DNA of 64,000 nt from Xylogone sp. PMI_703. Lineage: Eukaryota > Ascomycota > Leotiomycetes. Under the pieces are notes generated by a model. That model was given only the letters and a program-made list of their open reading frames with translations. It was not told the DNA's origin and did not search any database. Shown in pieces: positions 44,665-55,889 of the stretch; the first letter of the stretch is position 1; each line of letters begins with the position of its first letter. The stretch lies in the NCBI GenBank assembly GCA_021399445.1, contig JAJTUQ010000002.1, positions 3,348,001 through 3,412,000 on the forward strand, given 5' to 3'. The position numbers and the translations under genes were made by a program.

Positions 44665-46721
44665 TTAAGGGCTCTCGAGCCTCTCGATGCCATCAATGCC
44701 CATTCCAAAATCCATAATCAAGATCTTTGGATCCTGGCCTGTGCTGATTATACGTCGATAATCGCTCTTGGCACCAAGCACCCAGCTGCTGTGCCACTTA
44801 GGGAAATCCAATAGCAACCTGCCAGTTTCCATATCAAAGACTTTGATATCTTGGTCGTAACTGCCTGAAATAAGTCTACCACTGGCAGAGTCGATGTGCA
44901 GCGAACGGACAAGATGGTCATGAGCTGAGATCTTCTGGAGACACTCGCCAGTATTAGCATCCCAGATGCGGATGATCTTGTCATTACCAGCACTGGCGAT
45001 GTAGCGGGAATCTTCAGAAAACTGCGAACAGGCAAGACCCTTCGTGTGACCAAAGAACTCTCGAATATTCTTTCCTGAATCGATATGCCAAAGCTTGACG
45101 CGGAAATCGCCACTGCAGGACACAATAGTGTTACCCCTCATTTGAACGGCATTGACAGGGCCAGTGTGTCCGCGAAGCTGCTTCAGTAAAGCACCCGTCT
45201 CACGGTCCCAGATGCAGATAGTAACATCCTTGGAACAGGTGACTATATGCTTGTCGTCGAATGCCAGATCAAGCACTGCAGCCGTATGACCACGAAGCCG
45301 GCGAATGGGCTCGAAACCGTTCTTCAGATCATGCACAATGCAGGTGCTGTCGGAAGAACCAGTGACGAGGAATTCCGAGTCGTACTGCAGGCAGAGGATA
45401 GAGGCATTGTGGTGAATAGGGAAGGAGACGGTCGAAGGCATCGATTCAGCCTCACGGGGCCTGTCAGGGACAGTGGCATAATGCTGAGGGAGGCCGTCTT
45501 CGCCGACCATGATGGTGGGATCACGCACTACGTCGGGCGGTCCAATGATGAGACTGCAGGAGTACGTGTGAAGATCCCAGACACGGATGGTTTTGTCTCT
45601 GGAGCCAGTGATGATTTTAGACCTACGACAATTAGTTTCCACACCCGGTGCTACATCCTTATTAGCAAAAAATTAACTCACTCATCGAATTGAACACAGT
45701 AAATGCTGTCCAGATGACCATTGAGATATACAGGCTCGGCCTTGCCCTCGCGCCAATTGTTCTCCAGCTGCTGCTTAACTCGGTAGAGATCCTTCCAATC
45801 ATTGCTTGGGTTCACAGGAGGGAGTCCCAGTCCTGTGCCGGGGACGATTGGCTTGCTCATGGCGTATGCCTTTGACTTCTCCCTCAAGAAGGCCTCGCGC
45901 CAGATGTGTTGCGACTGTGAGATGCGTGCCCAGTTGCGAGAGACTCTGCAGGTGCTGCGCAGCGATGCATGATCCAGATTAGCCAAAATCTGGATGGACA
46001 GTTCGCTGGGGAGCGAGGAGATAAAATCGATGCGGCTGGTGGATGTGTCGTCCTCTTGGTATTGGACCACATCAGAGGTCGTCAGTGATATGCCGATACC
46101 ACTCTCACGGTCCGTCTGCTGCTCATCTGGCGACAGCAATTGACGCTGATACTGGTTCTGTGCCGCTGCCGTAGCTCGCGCAGCCTTGCCCGTCCCCAGG
46201 GGAATGATTGGAGGTGCCGATCCATTTCCAGGAATCGGCGACATGTACTCCTCATAGGGGCTGTCTTGTTCCTCCAGGAACTCTTGGACGTCTTGCGGCA
46301 TCAGGATCCTGGATGACCTGGTGAAGCTGGCAGCTTGCCTCAACTTGTGCCACGGGTTGTGGATGTGAGCAGTTGCTGGACGTGGAGCCAGCTCGGCGGC
46401 ATGCGAATGTCTCCTAGGCCTCACAGACTTGATGGAAACTGATGCCCGGCGCAGTAATCCCCGGATGCGTCCTCCCAGTTTTCCTTCCTCACGCGGTTGT
46501 TCTGGTTGATCGACGATGGAAAGGCGACTGAAGTCGGAGATGGAGCGCTCAGCACCGAGAGGGAGCGAACCCAGACGTCTTCTAAATCTGCGTGGTGGAG
46601 AAGAGACTACTTTCTCCTCCGTCGCAGGACCAGCACCAGCGCCCACGGACCCGAAGTTTTCAGTCATAGCTCTCGAGATCTGAGCAGGAGCCCACTCTTC
46701 CATTGGAAAGACTCGACTCAT
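44665..46721 (-). CDS. F-box/WD40 protein, SCF substrate adaptor
   Basis: Two exons on the minus strand, 46721-45682 and 45622-44665, encode 665 aa. The 59-nt intron (GTGAGT...GTAG) splits a Glu codon inside the first WD repeat. Residues 1-230 are a basic, Ser/Pro-rich probably disordered region. Residues ~232-281 are an F-box (DFISSLPSELSIQILANLDH, then CRVSRNWARISQSQHIWREA). From ~332 to the end there are about seven WD repeats, for example SKIITGSRDKTIRVWD, HIVTCSKDVTICIWD, TIVSCSGDFRVKLWH and RLISGSYDQDIKVFD. Such proteins bridge Skp1 in an SCF ubiquitin ligase to phosphorylated substrates held on the propeller, as in Cdc4, beta-TrCP or Neurospora FWD-1. Which orthologue this is cannot be settled by eye. 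The start is the first ATG, because the frame upstream has no ATG. Confidence 0.9.
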
Positions 46722-49012
46722 GTCTGTAGCCAATGTATGTCTATATCTCTGTGTGTATGTGTCTGTAGTCGATGATATCTCGGCCCGGGAGTAGGGAACA
46801 GAGAGCAAAGAGCTATCGAGGGAACTGCAAAAGAGGGCGAGATTGCGATGTGTAGAAGCAGCAGCCGTTCAGCCTGGGGTGCGTGGAACAAACCCCCAGG
46901 AAAGCCTATCTAGGACCAAGAGAAGATACGACCGACAACAGGCCCTATCATCCAGGTGTTGCGCGGGAAACGGAGAAGCGAATTCGGGGGTGGTTTCGAG
47001 AGGAGGTCGGGTTCGAAAGGGCGAGGAAAGGAATGAAACTAAGGAAACCCGCGGGTCGTGCGTTAAGCCAGGTCGTGAAGCAAGGAAGGAGGGCAAACAA
47101 ATCGGGACATTAATGGATGATAATAAGTATGGATATGGGTTAGGGGTGGGAAAAATGCACAAAACGAGGATAAAAACAAAGGAGCGTGGAGAGAGAATCG
47201 AGCTCAGGGAGAAGGGGGAGAAAGAGAAAAGAGGGCCCGGGGTCGTGTTTCCAGGGTCCGCGTAGTTTAAAGGACAGGAATGGGAAAGGGACGAAAGAGA
47301 GGGAGAGAGATGTGGGGAGGAAGGAGACTAGCAGAGACTAGAGAAAGATGGACCTTTGCCGCAACAGGACGAGAAGGACTTTTCTCTGGCCGTCTCGTCT
47401 GCGCTCTTGGGCTGGGCTTGGGGATGAGAAGAGCAGGAGAGCAGCGGAGGAGCGAAAGAGGCAAGAGCGTCTTGGCTTTGTTTACTGCGCTAGGCCCAAA
47501 GCAGCGCCAGCGCAGGAAATTTTGCGGGAGGCGAAACCCGTTAGGCGCCTCGGTCCCCGGCCCAGCCAATCATGCACGGGCATCGGCAAGGCTGAACCGT
47601 AGTGTGGTAAAGTGCCAGTGGTGATCACGTCCCTTGTGCCTGAGAATTGCCGTCGCCTTTCGCCCCCTCTGATCTACTGCAGGTACCAAGGTACCTCCGT
47701 ACTTTGCGTCTGAAACCCTCTCCCTTTTCCCCTTTCTCCCACTTCTCCTTTTCTCTTCCTTCTGTTTTATCTCCCCTGGTGCGCCTTTTGGTCTCTTTCT
47801 TTTTTTACTCTGAATTGCAGGTCACAGAGAGACAGATCAAGAGCGACTGGACCAGCGCACACTGCTGAGCCTGAGACAAGAGATACAGTCAGAGCCAGCT
47901 GGGCAATATTTGTGCAGACAGGTCTCACACCGCTCGGCGTGGATCATCCACCAGGCCGAGCACGCATAATCGTGCGGACGGCACAAGCCAAGCTGTGAAA
48001 CTGTCGCCATTCCCAGGACCTCTCCAGGGATTTCCCAGGACTGCCCGGGCACGAGAGAGCGCCAGGGTGCAGCGGTGTGTTGGGTCTGTCCTCAGTCCCG
48101 TGCTGTGGTGAGATCGCCAGCCGGACAAAGAACAGCATTTAGTGCACCAAAGTGTTGATTGATGTGATGGACTTGGGAGACAGCACAAATACTGTGTATA
48201 CCAGATAACGCTCGACGTTCTACTGTATATCACAACACTCAGCCCTACCACTGTAGCTAACGATTTCTTCACGTTGCAACGCGCTGCAAGCAATCGACCA
48301 AGCAAGTACGGTAGGTCAGAAAGTACCGGTGAGTACCAGTCAGTTCCACAGTAGGTGAACATTCCCCTGCAAAGCAACAACGGCACTGTGCCTCCCTGGT
48401 CACGGCAGTCACGCAAAGCAACCCTGCGCTGTGACCAACTGCCCCTCTGCGTGCTCCATAATTACAACAAGTACCGGTACCAGGACTGCACCTGCCATTG
48501 GTACGGAACCCAAGTACCGGTACCGGTCTCCACAACCGATTTTTCTTCTACTGGCACTACAATACAGTAGTGTACTGTACTGTGCAGGACGGAATCCAGG
48601 AGTAACTAAGCACCGGTCTTGCATATTCTCGGCCGCCGATACCAGACCATTCCATTATCTCTCTAGCCTGTATTGCGCGTACCGACAACTTTTTCTAACC
48701 GGTCGAGCCTGTATCTCTCTCCCCGTGGACGAGGTCTAGAACCACCAAGTTTGGCTGTACGGATACTAATACCATACTCCTTGTTACTGGCCGGACTGCC
48801 GAGGAAGCAATTCAATCACTGAGAGGGAAAAAGAGACGGTCTGACTAACCACAAAAGAGTGGACAGATCGGAGAATCACCTACGGAAAGAAGCTTGACAA
48901 AAAAAGAAGTTGAAGGGTGACCACATCTAAAGACATCTACTGTAGTACTTTCAATAACCCCAAAAAAGAAAAGACAAAAGAAGGCAGAGGAAGAGCTAAG
49001 AAAAGGAAGGAC
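46722..49012. other. 2.3-kb shared upstream region with GTAC cluster
   Basis: Between the divergent F-box/WD40 and DUF7704 genes. The first ~700 bases are purine-rich leader-type sequence. From ~47.6 to 48.6 kb GTAC-containing words recur, with a 14-base direct repeat at 48468 and 48511. Frames of up to ~160 codons lack motifs. Confidence 0.5.
48307..48580. repeat. GTAC-word cluster with CAAGTACCGGTACC direct repeat
   Basis: CAAGTACCGGTACC occurs exactly at 48468-48481 and 48511-48524, each containing the perfect palindrome GTACCGGTAC. AGTACCGGTGAGTACC lies near 48320 and TACTGTAC at 48573. Confidence 0.75.
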
Positions 49013-49534
49013 ATGGCGCAATCATCAAGAGGAGCAAACTTCAAGCTCCCCGCAATCTACTCCCTCTTCTTCCTCTCCGTCGAGCCCCTCTCCGCCCTCC
49101 TCGGCGCCTACTACGCCCACTTCCTCCCCCACACCTACCTCGCCCTCACCGACGCCTCCTCCGCTCCCCCTTCCACCTCGTCTTCCGCCCTTCCGCTCGC
49201 CACCTCCACCGTCCTCTCCCAGCTCGCCAACCTCTACCTCCTCTTCGCCCTCAACGAGGCACTCGTCCTGCGCTGCTCCTCCGACCTCCGCGTCTGGCGC
49301 ACCCTGCTGTTCGGCCTGTTGGTTGCCGACTTCGGCCACCTGTACAGCGTGAGGGAGCTCAAGGGCGGGTTGAGCACTGGGGGGGGCAGAGTGTATTGGG
49401 ATGTGACTAGCTGGAATGCGATGGATTGGGGGAATGTTGGATTTGTGTACCTGGGAGCTACGATGAGGGTATGTTTCCTGCTAGGGATTGGGATGGGCGG
49501 AAGAAAGTCGGATGGTAGTAGGAAGGTGAAATGA
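49013..49534 (+). CDS. DUF7704-type small integral membrane protein
   Basis: A single 173-aa exon. The start ATG at 49013 gives MAQSSRGANFKLPAIYSLFF, and the upstream in-frame extension is Lys-rich leader sequence. Four hydrophobic segments are visible: YSLFFLSVEPLSALLGAYYA, STVLSQLANLYLLFALNEAL, WRTLLFGLLVADFGHLYSV and WGNVGFVYLGATMRVCFLLG. The pattern (SLFFLSVEPLSALLGAYYAH..P..YLAL, NEALVLR, LLVADFGHLY, DWGNVGFVY) fits the fungal DUF7704 family of unknown function. Members are small four-helix proteins, some near metabolite genes, but no such cluster is present here. The first half has almost exclusively C at third codon positions, unlike neighbouring genes, which makes a spurious antisense frame open. 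Confidence 0.82.
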   Translation: MAQSSRGANFKLPAIYSLFFLSVEPLSALLGAYYAHFLPHTYLALTDASSAPPSTSSSALPLATSTVLSQLANLYLLFALNEALVLRCSSDLRVWRTLLFGLLVADFGHLYSVRELKGGLSTGGGRVYWDVTSWNAMDWGNVGFVYLGATMRVCFLLGIGMGGRKSDGSRKVK

Positions 49535-51888
49535 TTTCATTTTTCAGTGTATACTCATCATTACATTATTCTTTTATGGGTTGATCTCACATTACTAATA
49601 TCCGCATTCTTCTCTCTCAATTCTTGAAGATACCCACATATTCTTAGACTCGTATTCCTTCTATGCTCTTATCTCTTATCATATAATAAGTGTGGTAACC
49701 GTTGCTCTGTGATACTTTATACGCTATCTTGAGGTCCAGGAGGTGCAAGTTTTACAGAAATTTCTATCACAATGAGATTCTTGTCATTTACCAGGTGATA
49801 GATATACGCACAATGACTGAATAGAGCTTTGAGACTAAAGACACCGCCATACATGGGTCTAGTAAATATTATAGGTAGGCATACAATTTCCTTGCACCCG
49901 TCACAACCCTCCCGAACTCGCACTCCTATAATGTTTTCTTGCCCTTTATCTATATTTTGGCAAACCCTTTCAATCTGCCGTCCGACTACACACGGTGTTT
50001 TGGTAGCATATCCTACTCTTGAAATTTAATGTAGCAAAGAGTTGTTCGCATCTGCGGAAGGAATGGATAGACTAGAGATAAGCTTATTTTTGATAACCGG
50101 CATATTAGTAGGTCTAGTATATATAAATAACAAATTACCTTTCGTCACCCTAACGTAATAGTTACGTTAGCTTAGCAGGTGCAGCGTCAAGGAACCCCAA
50201 AGGGAAGAATTGAAGAAACGTGTCTGGCCATCTCTGAACATACCATCTTCCTCAGATGGATGACACGTTGGCATCATTGTATGGCCTGTTGACCATACTC
50301 GGATAGGGCATCTTCTTCACTGGAGACAGGATGGATCGCCGAACCTTACCTTTCATATCGTCTGTGATGAAACCAATATGCCACGCTATAACACTGATCC
50401 CTTCGGGGTCCTGGTGAAAACGTCAGCGGCAGGTCTTACTTCTGAGACGATCTGTAACTGGTACTGGCAACGCATATTTGGGTATCGGGGAATTATCAAG
50501 AATAAACGCTGCAGCGATGCTTGGGTACTCACCTCATCCCTCTGATATACAGCAGCTTCACCGGTATAGCTCAAGTGGGCTCTTCGAAGCGCAGCTGGAA
50601 TGCTCTTTAAGTATGGCTTTTTGAATAAATGATATGCTGATAGCAAATACTGACCCCTCTCTCTAAGACTCCCAGTCCTGACACCTCTAGTGAGTGGAGG
50701 CTCTTTCAAGTGAAGCAGGTCGAAAGAGCGAGTATATTACAGGAAGAAAGAAGAGGAAGAAGACAGTCCAGGCGGAGCAGGTGTATTTACGAAATGGTCA
50801 CTTATGATGGGCTCTTTCCTTTGCAATGGAAACTACAGTCAAGCAAGCTGGTACGTTCCTTCTTATTTTGGTCTTGGGGAACCTGGAGGACGTCATGGCC
50901 TCTACCATACGATCCATCAATTGTAAATACAAATCTACCTGAGGCTGAGCCCCTCTCGTTCTTGCTCCTTCTCTTTTTTTCCCCTACCAGCGCATACATC
51001 TTCCCGTCAAGCCGAAAACGAATTACATGTGCGCATTTTTTTCTACTGTTAAGCTAGAAATTGTGGGCACCCGATGTCTTAATTGACAGATTATTATGTT
51101 TCTCCCAGAATTGGTGGCAGCAAAAGTGACGACATATAGGCTGCTTGGGTGCTTGTTACCTCAAGACAAGCCGTAATTTACATTCAATCCACTTAGGTGA
51201 GACTTTACCTTGCATTACCCCTGAGGATGGGTCTATTGTTCTCCCCCATTTTTCTCATGGACAACCCGGAACGGGCAAGTTCCCCTGAACAGGAATTCAT
51301 TAAGAAACACGGCAAGGCACACAAGAGGCAAGATCATGGGTAAACATGGTTATTTTCTCGAATCACAAGATGGATAATATCTATACTATAGACACGAGGG
51401 CTTTCCTAAACCATGGAATGAGTATTACGGGTTTATCGAAGAGCGATTTTTGAGGTGAGGAACTAGATTGAAAGAGAAATGCTCGTTTGACTACAGAAAC
51501 AAGGAAGCCTCCTTGAAGGACCGGTTGCATGTATCTCAAAGAAACACGATCTGGGACCAAGCAAGTGTGATGATGTCTTGAGTCTAGGTAGTACGTATTC
51601 CATATCCTCAATGTAGAAAAGCAAAATTAGGGCTAATGTGTGGGAACAGAAGATATAAAGCTAAAAATAGATGGCACGATGCGGACGGGGTGGATGCACT
51701 TTAGAAATAGTACCAATTCAATTAACCGCAGTAATTGTCTCGATTGTAACATTAGCACGTAACAGTAACTAGTATTCATTTCAATACCACTTTAAAGCCG
51801 CTCACATAAAGAATACATATAACATAAACCACTGAATCCCCTCCCTACCCTCGTCATAAGCCCCTTAGCTTGACCGATCCATAGTCAT
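49535..51888. other. 2.35-kb gene-free tract
   Basis: Between the convergent DUF7704 and smc1 genes. It is AT-rich with no motif-bearing frame. It holds a 9-bp inverted repeat with a 3-base spacer at 50150-50170. Frames near 50386-50709 and 50710-51057 are unsupported. Confidence 0.5.
50150..50170. repeat. 9-bp perfect inverted repeat, 3-nt spacer
   Basis: CTAACGTAA (50150-50158) and TTACGTTAG (50162-50170) are exact reverse complements separated by TAG. It could be a dimeric factor site or a relic of a terminal repeat. Confidence 0.55.
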
Positions 51889-54800
51889 TTATAAGTATTT
51901 ACGCAACTATTAATTGTTAGTACATGATCCACCAAACAGTCTTTTATGAAGGAACTTACATCAAGTGTCAAGGTCCTGGAGGAATTCGCCTCCTGGTCTC
52001 TATACACGCCAACAAGACTCTCACTGCCCTGGAACAATCCCGTTTTCAAACTGATAACAACAAACTGCATGCCCGGTCCGGCATGCTCTCGGATATAATT
52101 CCTGATCTTCTCGACGTTGGCGTTGTCAAGTGCAGCATCAACTTCGTCGAGCACGAAGAAGGGGGAGGGTTGATAGCTATGGATAGCAAATAGTAAGGCC
52201 AGTGCTGCCATAGTCTTCTCACCACCAGACAGATGCTCCATATCTCGGAACCGTTTGAGCGGTGGCATAGCATGGTATTTGATGCCCGAGAGATATGGGG
52301 CGTCCGAATCCTCGATATCGAGGTATGCCTGACCGCCCAGAGGGAAGGCCGCAGATCGTGTCAGGTCTTTGTAGACATGAGATATTTGTTCAGATATATG
52401 CGTAAAAGCTTGGTTGAAAAGCTCGAAGCGCTTCTGTTTTACTTCATTGAAGGCATCTCGCGTAGCTTTCGCTTTCTTGCGTGCATCCTCAAAATCCTTT
52501 TCTGTAGCCTTCAGCCGTGATTCAACCCCGTCTAAGCGGTCGATGGCACGCATGTTAGGATTTAGCTTTTCAAGTTCGGAGTTTAGGTTTGCAATCTTTT
52601 CCTGGAGTTGTTCTTCATGGTCTTCATCAGGCTATACGTGGTTAGTATTTTATGCATACCGATGTCCATAAATGGAAACGTGGAAACGTACCTGTTTAAG
52701 CTCATCGGGAAGTTCTTCGAAGTCGATATCAATTCCGTAGTCCTTCATAATTTCCTCTGGCTCATCGCCTTCATCAACGTCCATGGCATCGGGATCCGCC
52801 TGCAGTAACTCGTCTTCAACTGGAAGACTATCAAGTTTCCTTGATCCCTGAGCTAAAGGAATACTAATCTGCTCTAGCTTGCATCGACGCAGAAGAGCGT
52901 ATCTGCCAGCGCTATTGCGCCGCACCTCTGCCTCTAAGGCAGTGATAGCCTTGTTCCTATTATCGATTTCTTTGCTTCGCTTTTGGAGCTCGACTTTCGC
53001 TGTATTGACCTTCTCAGTCTTCGAAGCGAGTTTCTCCTTCAACTCATGAAGTGAATCCTCAAGTTCTGTCAATTCGGCTCTGTCTGCGTCGATAGCACTC
53101 TCAAGCGCTTCCTTCTCAGCTTGGTATGTTTCGATATCTTGTTCTAGTCTTGTAATCTGGTCCTGCATTCGCTTGACACGAGCTTCTGTATCTGCATGCC
53201 TTGAGGTTTCCCAGCTCAACTGACTCTTGAGTTTTTGCTTCTGTAACTCGAAGTCGTTCTTCTTCTGAGCTGCTTCCTGTTCCAAGCTACCTTGCTGGGC
53301 CTCGTAACTTCTAATATCAGCATATCCAAGCCTCTTGCAAAAGTCACTGAAGATTTCATCTTCGACTCTAGCAACAGCAGCTTGAACTTCACCAACTTTG
53401 GCTTGAAGTTTGGTAAGATCGGCCTGTTTTTTCTCATATTGCGGCTTCAGTTCTCGCAATTGCCGTTTTTCGTTATCCAGTTGCCTCTTTTTACTTTCCA
53501 GATTTTTGTCGAATGCTGCGAGTTCGCTCTGTGCGTAGCCTAATCGTTGCTCCAACCCCGCCAGATCATTCTGGAGATTCTCCTCAGCGGCACCCCGGCG
53601 ATTTGCTTTCGGAAGTGCGTCTATCTCTTCGCGAAGTCTTTGACTAGCCTTTCGAAGGTTCTCAACATCTTGCTCCTCAAAACGACGCTTGGTACCTTTG
53701 CCCTCTGCCCCACGACCTCCAGTCATCAGACCGGCTTTATGAATGACAAAACCTTCCAGCGTAACTGCCTTGACCTGCATGCCTTTTTCATAACAGATAT
53801 GTTTAGCGGTAGCCAGGTCATCACAAACAATTGAATTGCCGCAAGCATATGACATCGCTCGTTCTAGAGAAGGGTCAAAATCGATCGTATCAATAGTGAG
53901 TCGAGCCTTTTGCAACCCCTTCAAGGTAGAATTAACAGCAGTAACTTTGATATTATCCAGAGGAATGAAAGTCATGGGTCCGAAACGCTGATCTTTGAGA
54001 TACTGGACACATTCAGCACCAGTCTTCTCCGTATCAACAATCACGGAGTCAAAGTCTCGACCAAGAGCAGTAATGACTGCCTCGTCGAATTTCTTCTGCT
54101 TTGGTTTGCATAATTCTCCAACTCGACCTCGGACACCCGGGAAAATTCGTTTAAGTTGAACAACCATCTCTTTCATCCGTTGCTCCCTATCATTCTGCCG
54201 ACGGCCATCATCAGCCTCGATAAGCTTCTTCAAGACCTCCTGGAGTTTTTCTTCTAGCTCTGTGTGTTTCTGGTTCGTACGAACACGTTCAGACTGAATC
54301 TGGTTATATTCCTTCTTCTTCGAATCGATATCTCTTATAATCTGTTGCAGCGATGCAGATAAAGCTTCTCTCCGCTCATTAATAGTGGCAACCTCGCCTT
54401 CAAGTTTCTCCACAGATACTTGTGTAGCGTCAACCTTTCCTTTTAAGCCATTAACGGTGACCTCATCGGTCTTCAACTGACGGGTGAGACCGCTAAGTTG
54501 AGACTGGTCTGCGGCAATCTTTGGTGCAACTTGAGATTTTAAGTTGTTATACTCCTTAAAATCGGCATCACTAAGTTGTTTGCCTTGTTTCTTCAATGTC
54601 TCCTTCCACTGGGTTTCGAATTGCTTCTGGGCCCTTTCGACAAGTGCTAGACTCTTCTTCGCGCTCTCAATATAGCCGGCCTGTTCATCACGCTCCTTCG
54701 AAACTGCATCGGCCCTCCTCCTAATCTTTTCAATTTCACTAGTGGTATGATCAACCTTTTCGCCTAGAGGCACCAGGTTATTCTCTTTATCCTCGACTTC

Positions 54801-55889
54801 TCTTTCTTTATCTTTGATTTTACGCTCAATTTTGGAAACGTCTTTGCTTGCTTTGGCTTGTTCTTTGCGAGCATCTTCTAGAGTCTTTTCGTACTTTTCT
54901 ACACCACGCCTATACTCTTTGAGATTCTCTTGATGTTCCTGAATGCTAGCGCTTGACTCTTCCATGACACGCTGGAAATGGTAGAGTTTCCAGAGAATAT
55001 GTGTAACGATCGCATGATCTCTCTCTTCAGCTTTACGCTGATAGGCCTCAGCTTCCTTCTTCTGCTCCTGATACTGCTTAATCTCTGAATTGATCCCACG
55101 ACGACGATGCAACTTGTCATTCTGGTTCTCAGCTGCTTCTTCTGATTCTTCCTGTAGTCGCTCATACTCAGCCTTGTACTCCAAACTACCTGAGATCTGC
55201 TCGATCAAGCGGGTGAGGTCTTTGGGCGACTGTGATGCAATTGCCTCCACATCTCCCTGGAAGACAAGAAAGTTTCGCGCCTTGATAAGGATATTCTCGG
55301 CCTCAAGAGCCTCATTATATTGCTGGGCACTGACGACACGATCGTTGATACGATATTCACTGACGCCTTGATTTGTAATCGTGCGCTTCCATTTTTGTTC
55401 ATCACCAGCATCATCTTCGTAGACCGCCATAACCCATGCACTCTTTGGGTCATTCCGTGAAGCTCTCTGTGACTGAGTTCCTTCGTCATCCGAGACATCG
55501 TCATCCTCCCCCATATGTCCATTTCCTTCAGGGACAGCTGCTGACCCATCATCATTGATTTTGGATTTGTTCAGTACCCGTCCACGGTAGATAAGGTCTC
55601 GCAGATGCGCCGACCGCAAATGTGAGGATTTTATGCCTAAGACGAAGGAGATAGCATCCATACTACATTCCGAGTCAATAGAGGGGCGCTTCAAGTCGCA
55701 AACAGATATACATACGAATTGGACTTGCCGGAGCCATTGGGACCGATAATAGAGGTGAAATAAGAGTCGCCGAACAGAAGTGTGTGGTGGCCCTTGTAGG
55801 ACTTAAAATCTAGATACAATCAGCATTCACACAATTCGGACGGATGCGAGCCACATACTGAAAAGCTCCAGCCGTATAAGCTTGCCCAT
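51889..55889 (-). CDS. smc1: Cohesin subunit Smc1
   Basis: Five exons on the minus strand, 55889-55859, 55809-55716, 55662-52692, 52631-51960 and 51906-51889, encode 1261 aa. Introns are 49-60 nt. The last exon is 18 nt and encodes LRKYL plus stop, completing the conserved LTLDLRKY end. Residues 33-40 are the Walker A loop GPNGSGKS. Long coiled coils flank a hinge at about 520-670 (FPGVRGRVGELCKPKQKKFD, VIVDTEKTGAECVQYLKDQR, AGLMTGGRG). The ABC signature LSGGEKTMAALALLFAI begins near 1166 and Walker B FVLDEVDAALDN near 1190. With Smc3, Scc1/Rad21 and Scc3 it forms the cohesin ring that holds sister chromatids and shapes chromosome loops. The 5' region has an exact MluI box (ACGCGT) 13 bases before the ATG and four more ACGCG cores within 290 bases, suggesting G1/S (MBF) control. 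Confidence 0.97.

Noticed and set aside
50550..50600. tRNA A-box-like word (TAGCTCAAGTGG)
   Set aside because: No B box at proper spacing and no cloverleaf; the following TTCGAAG is too close.
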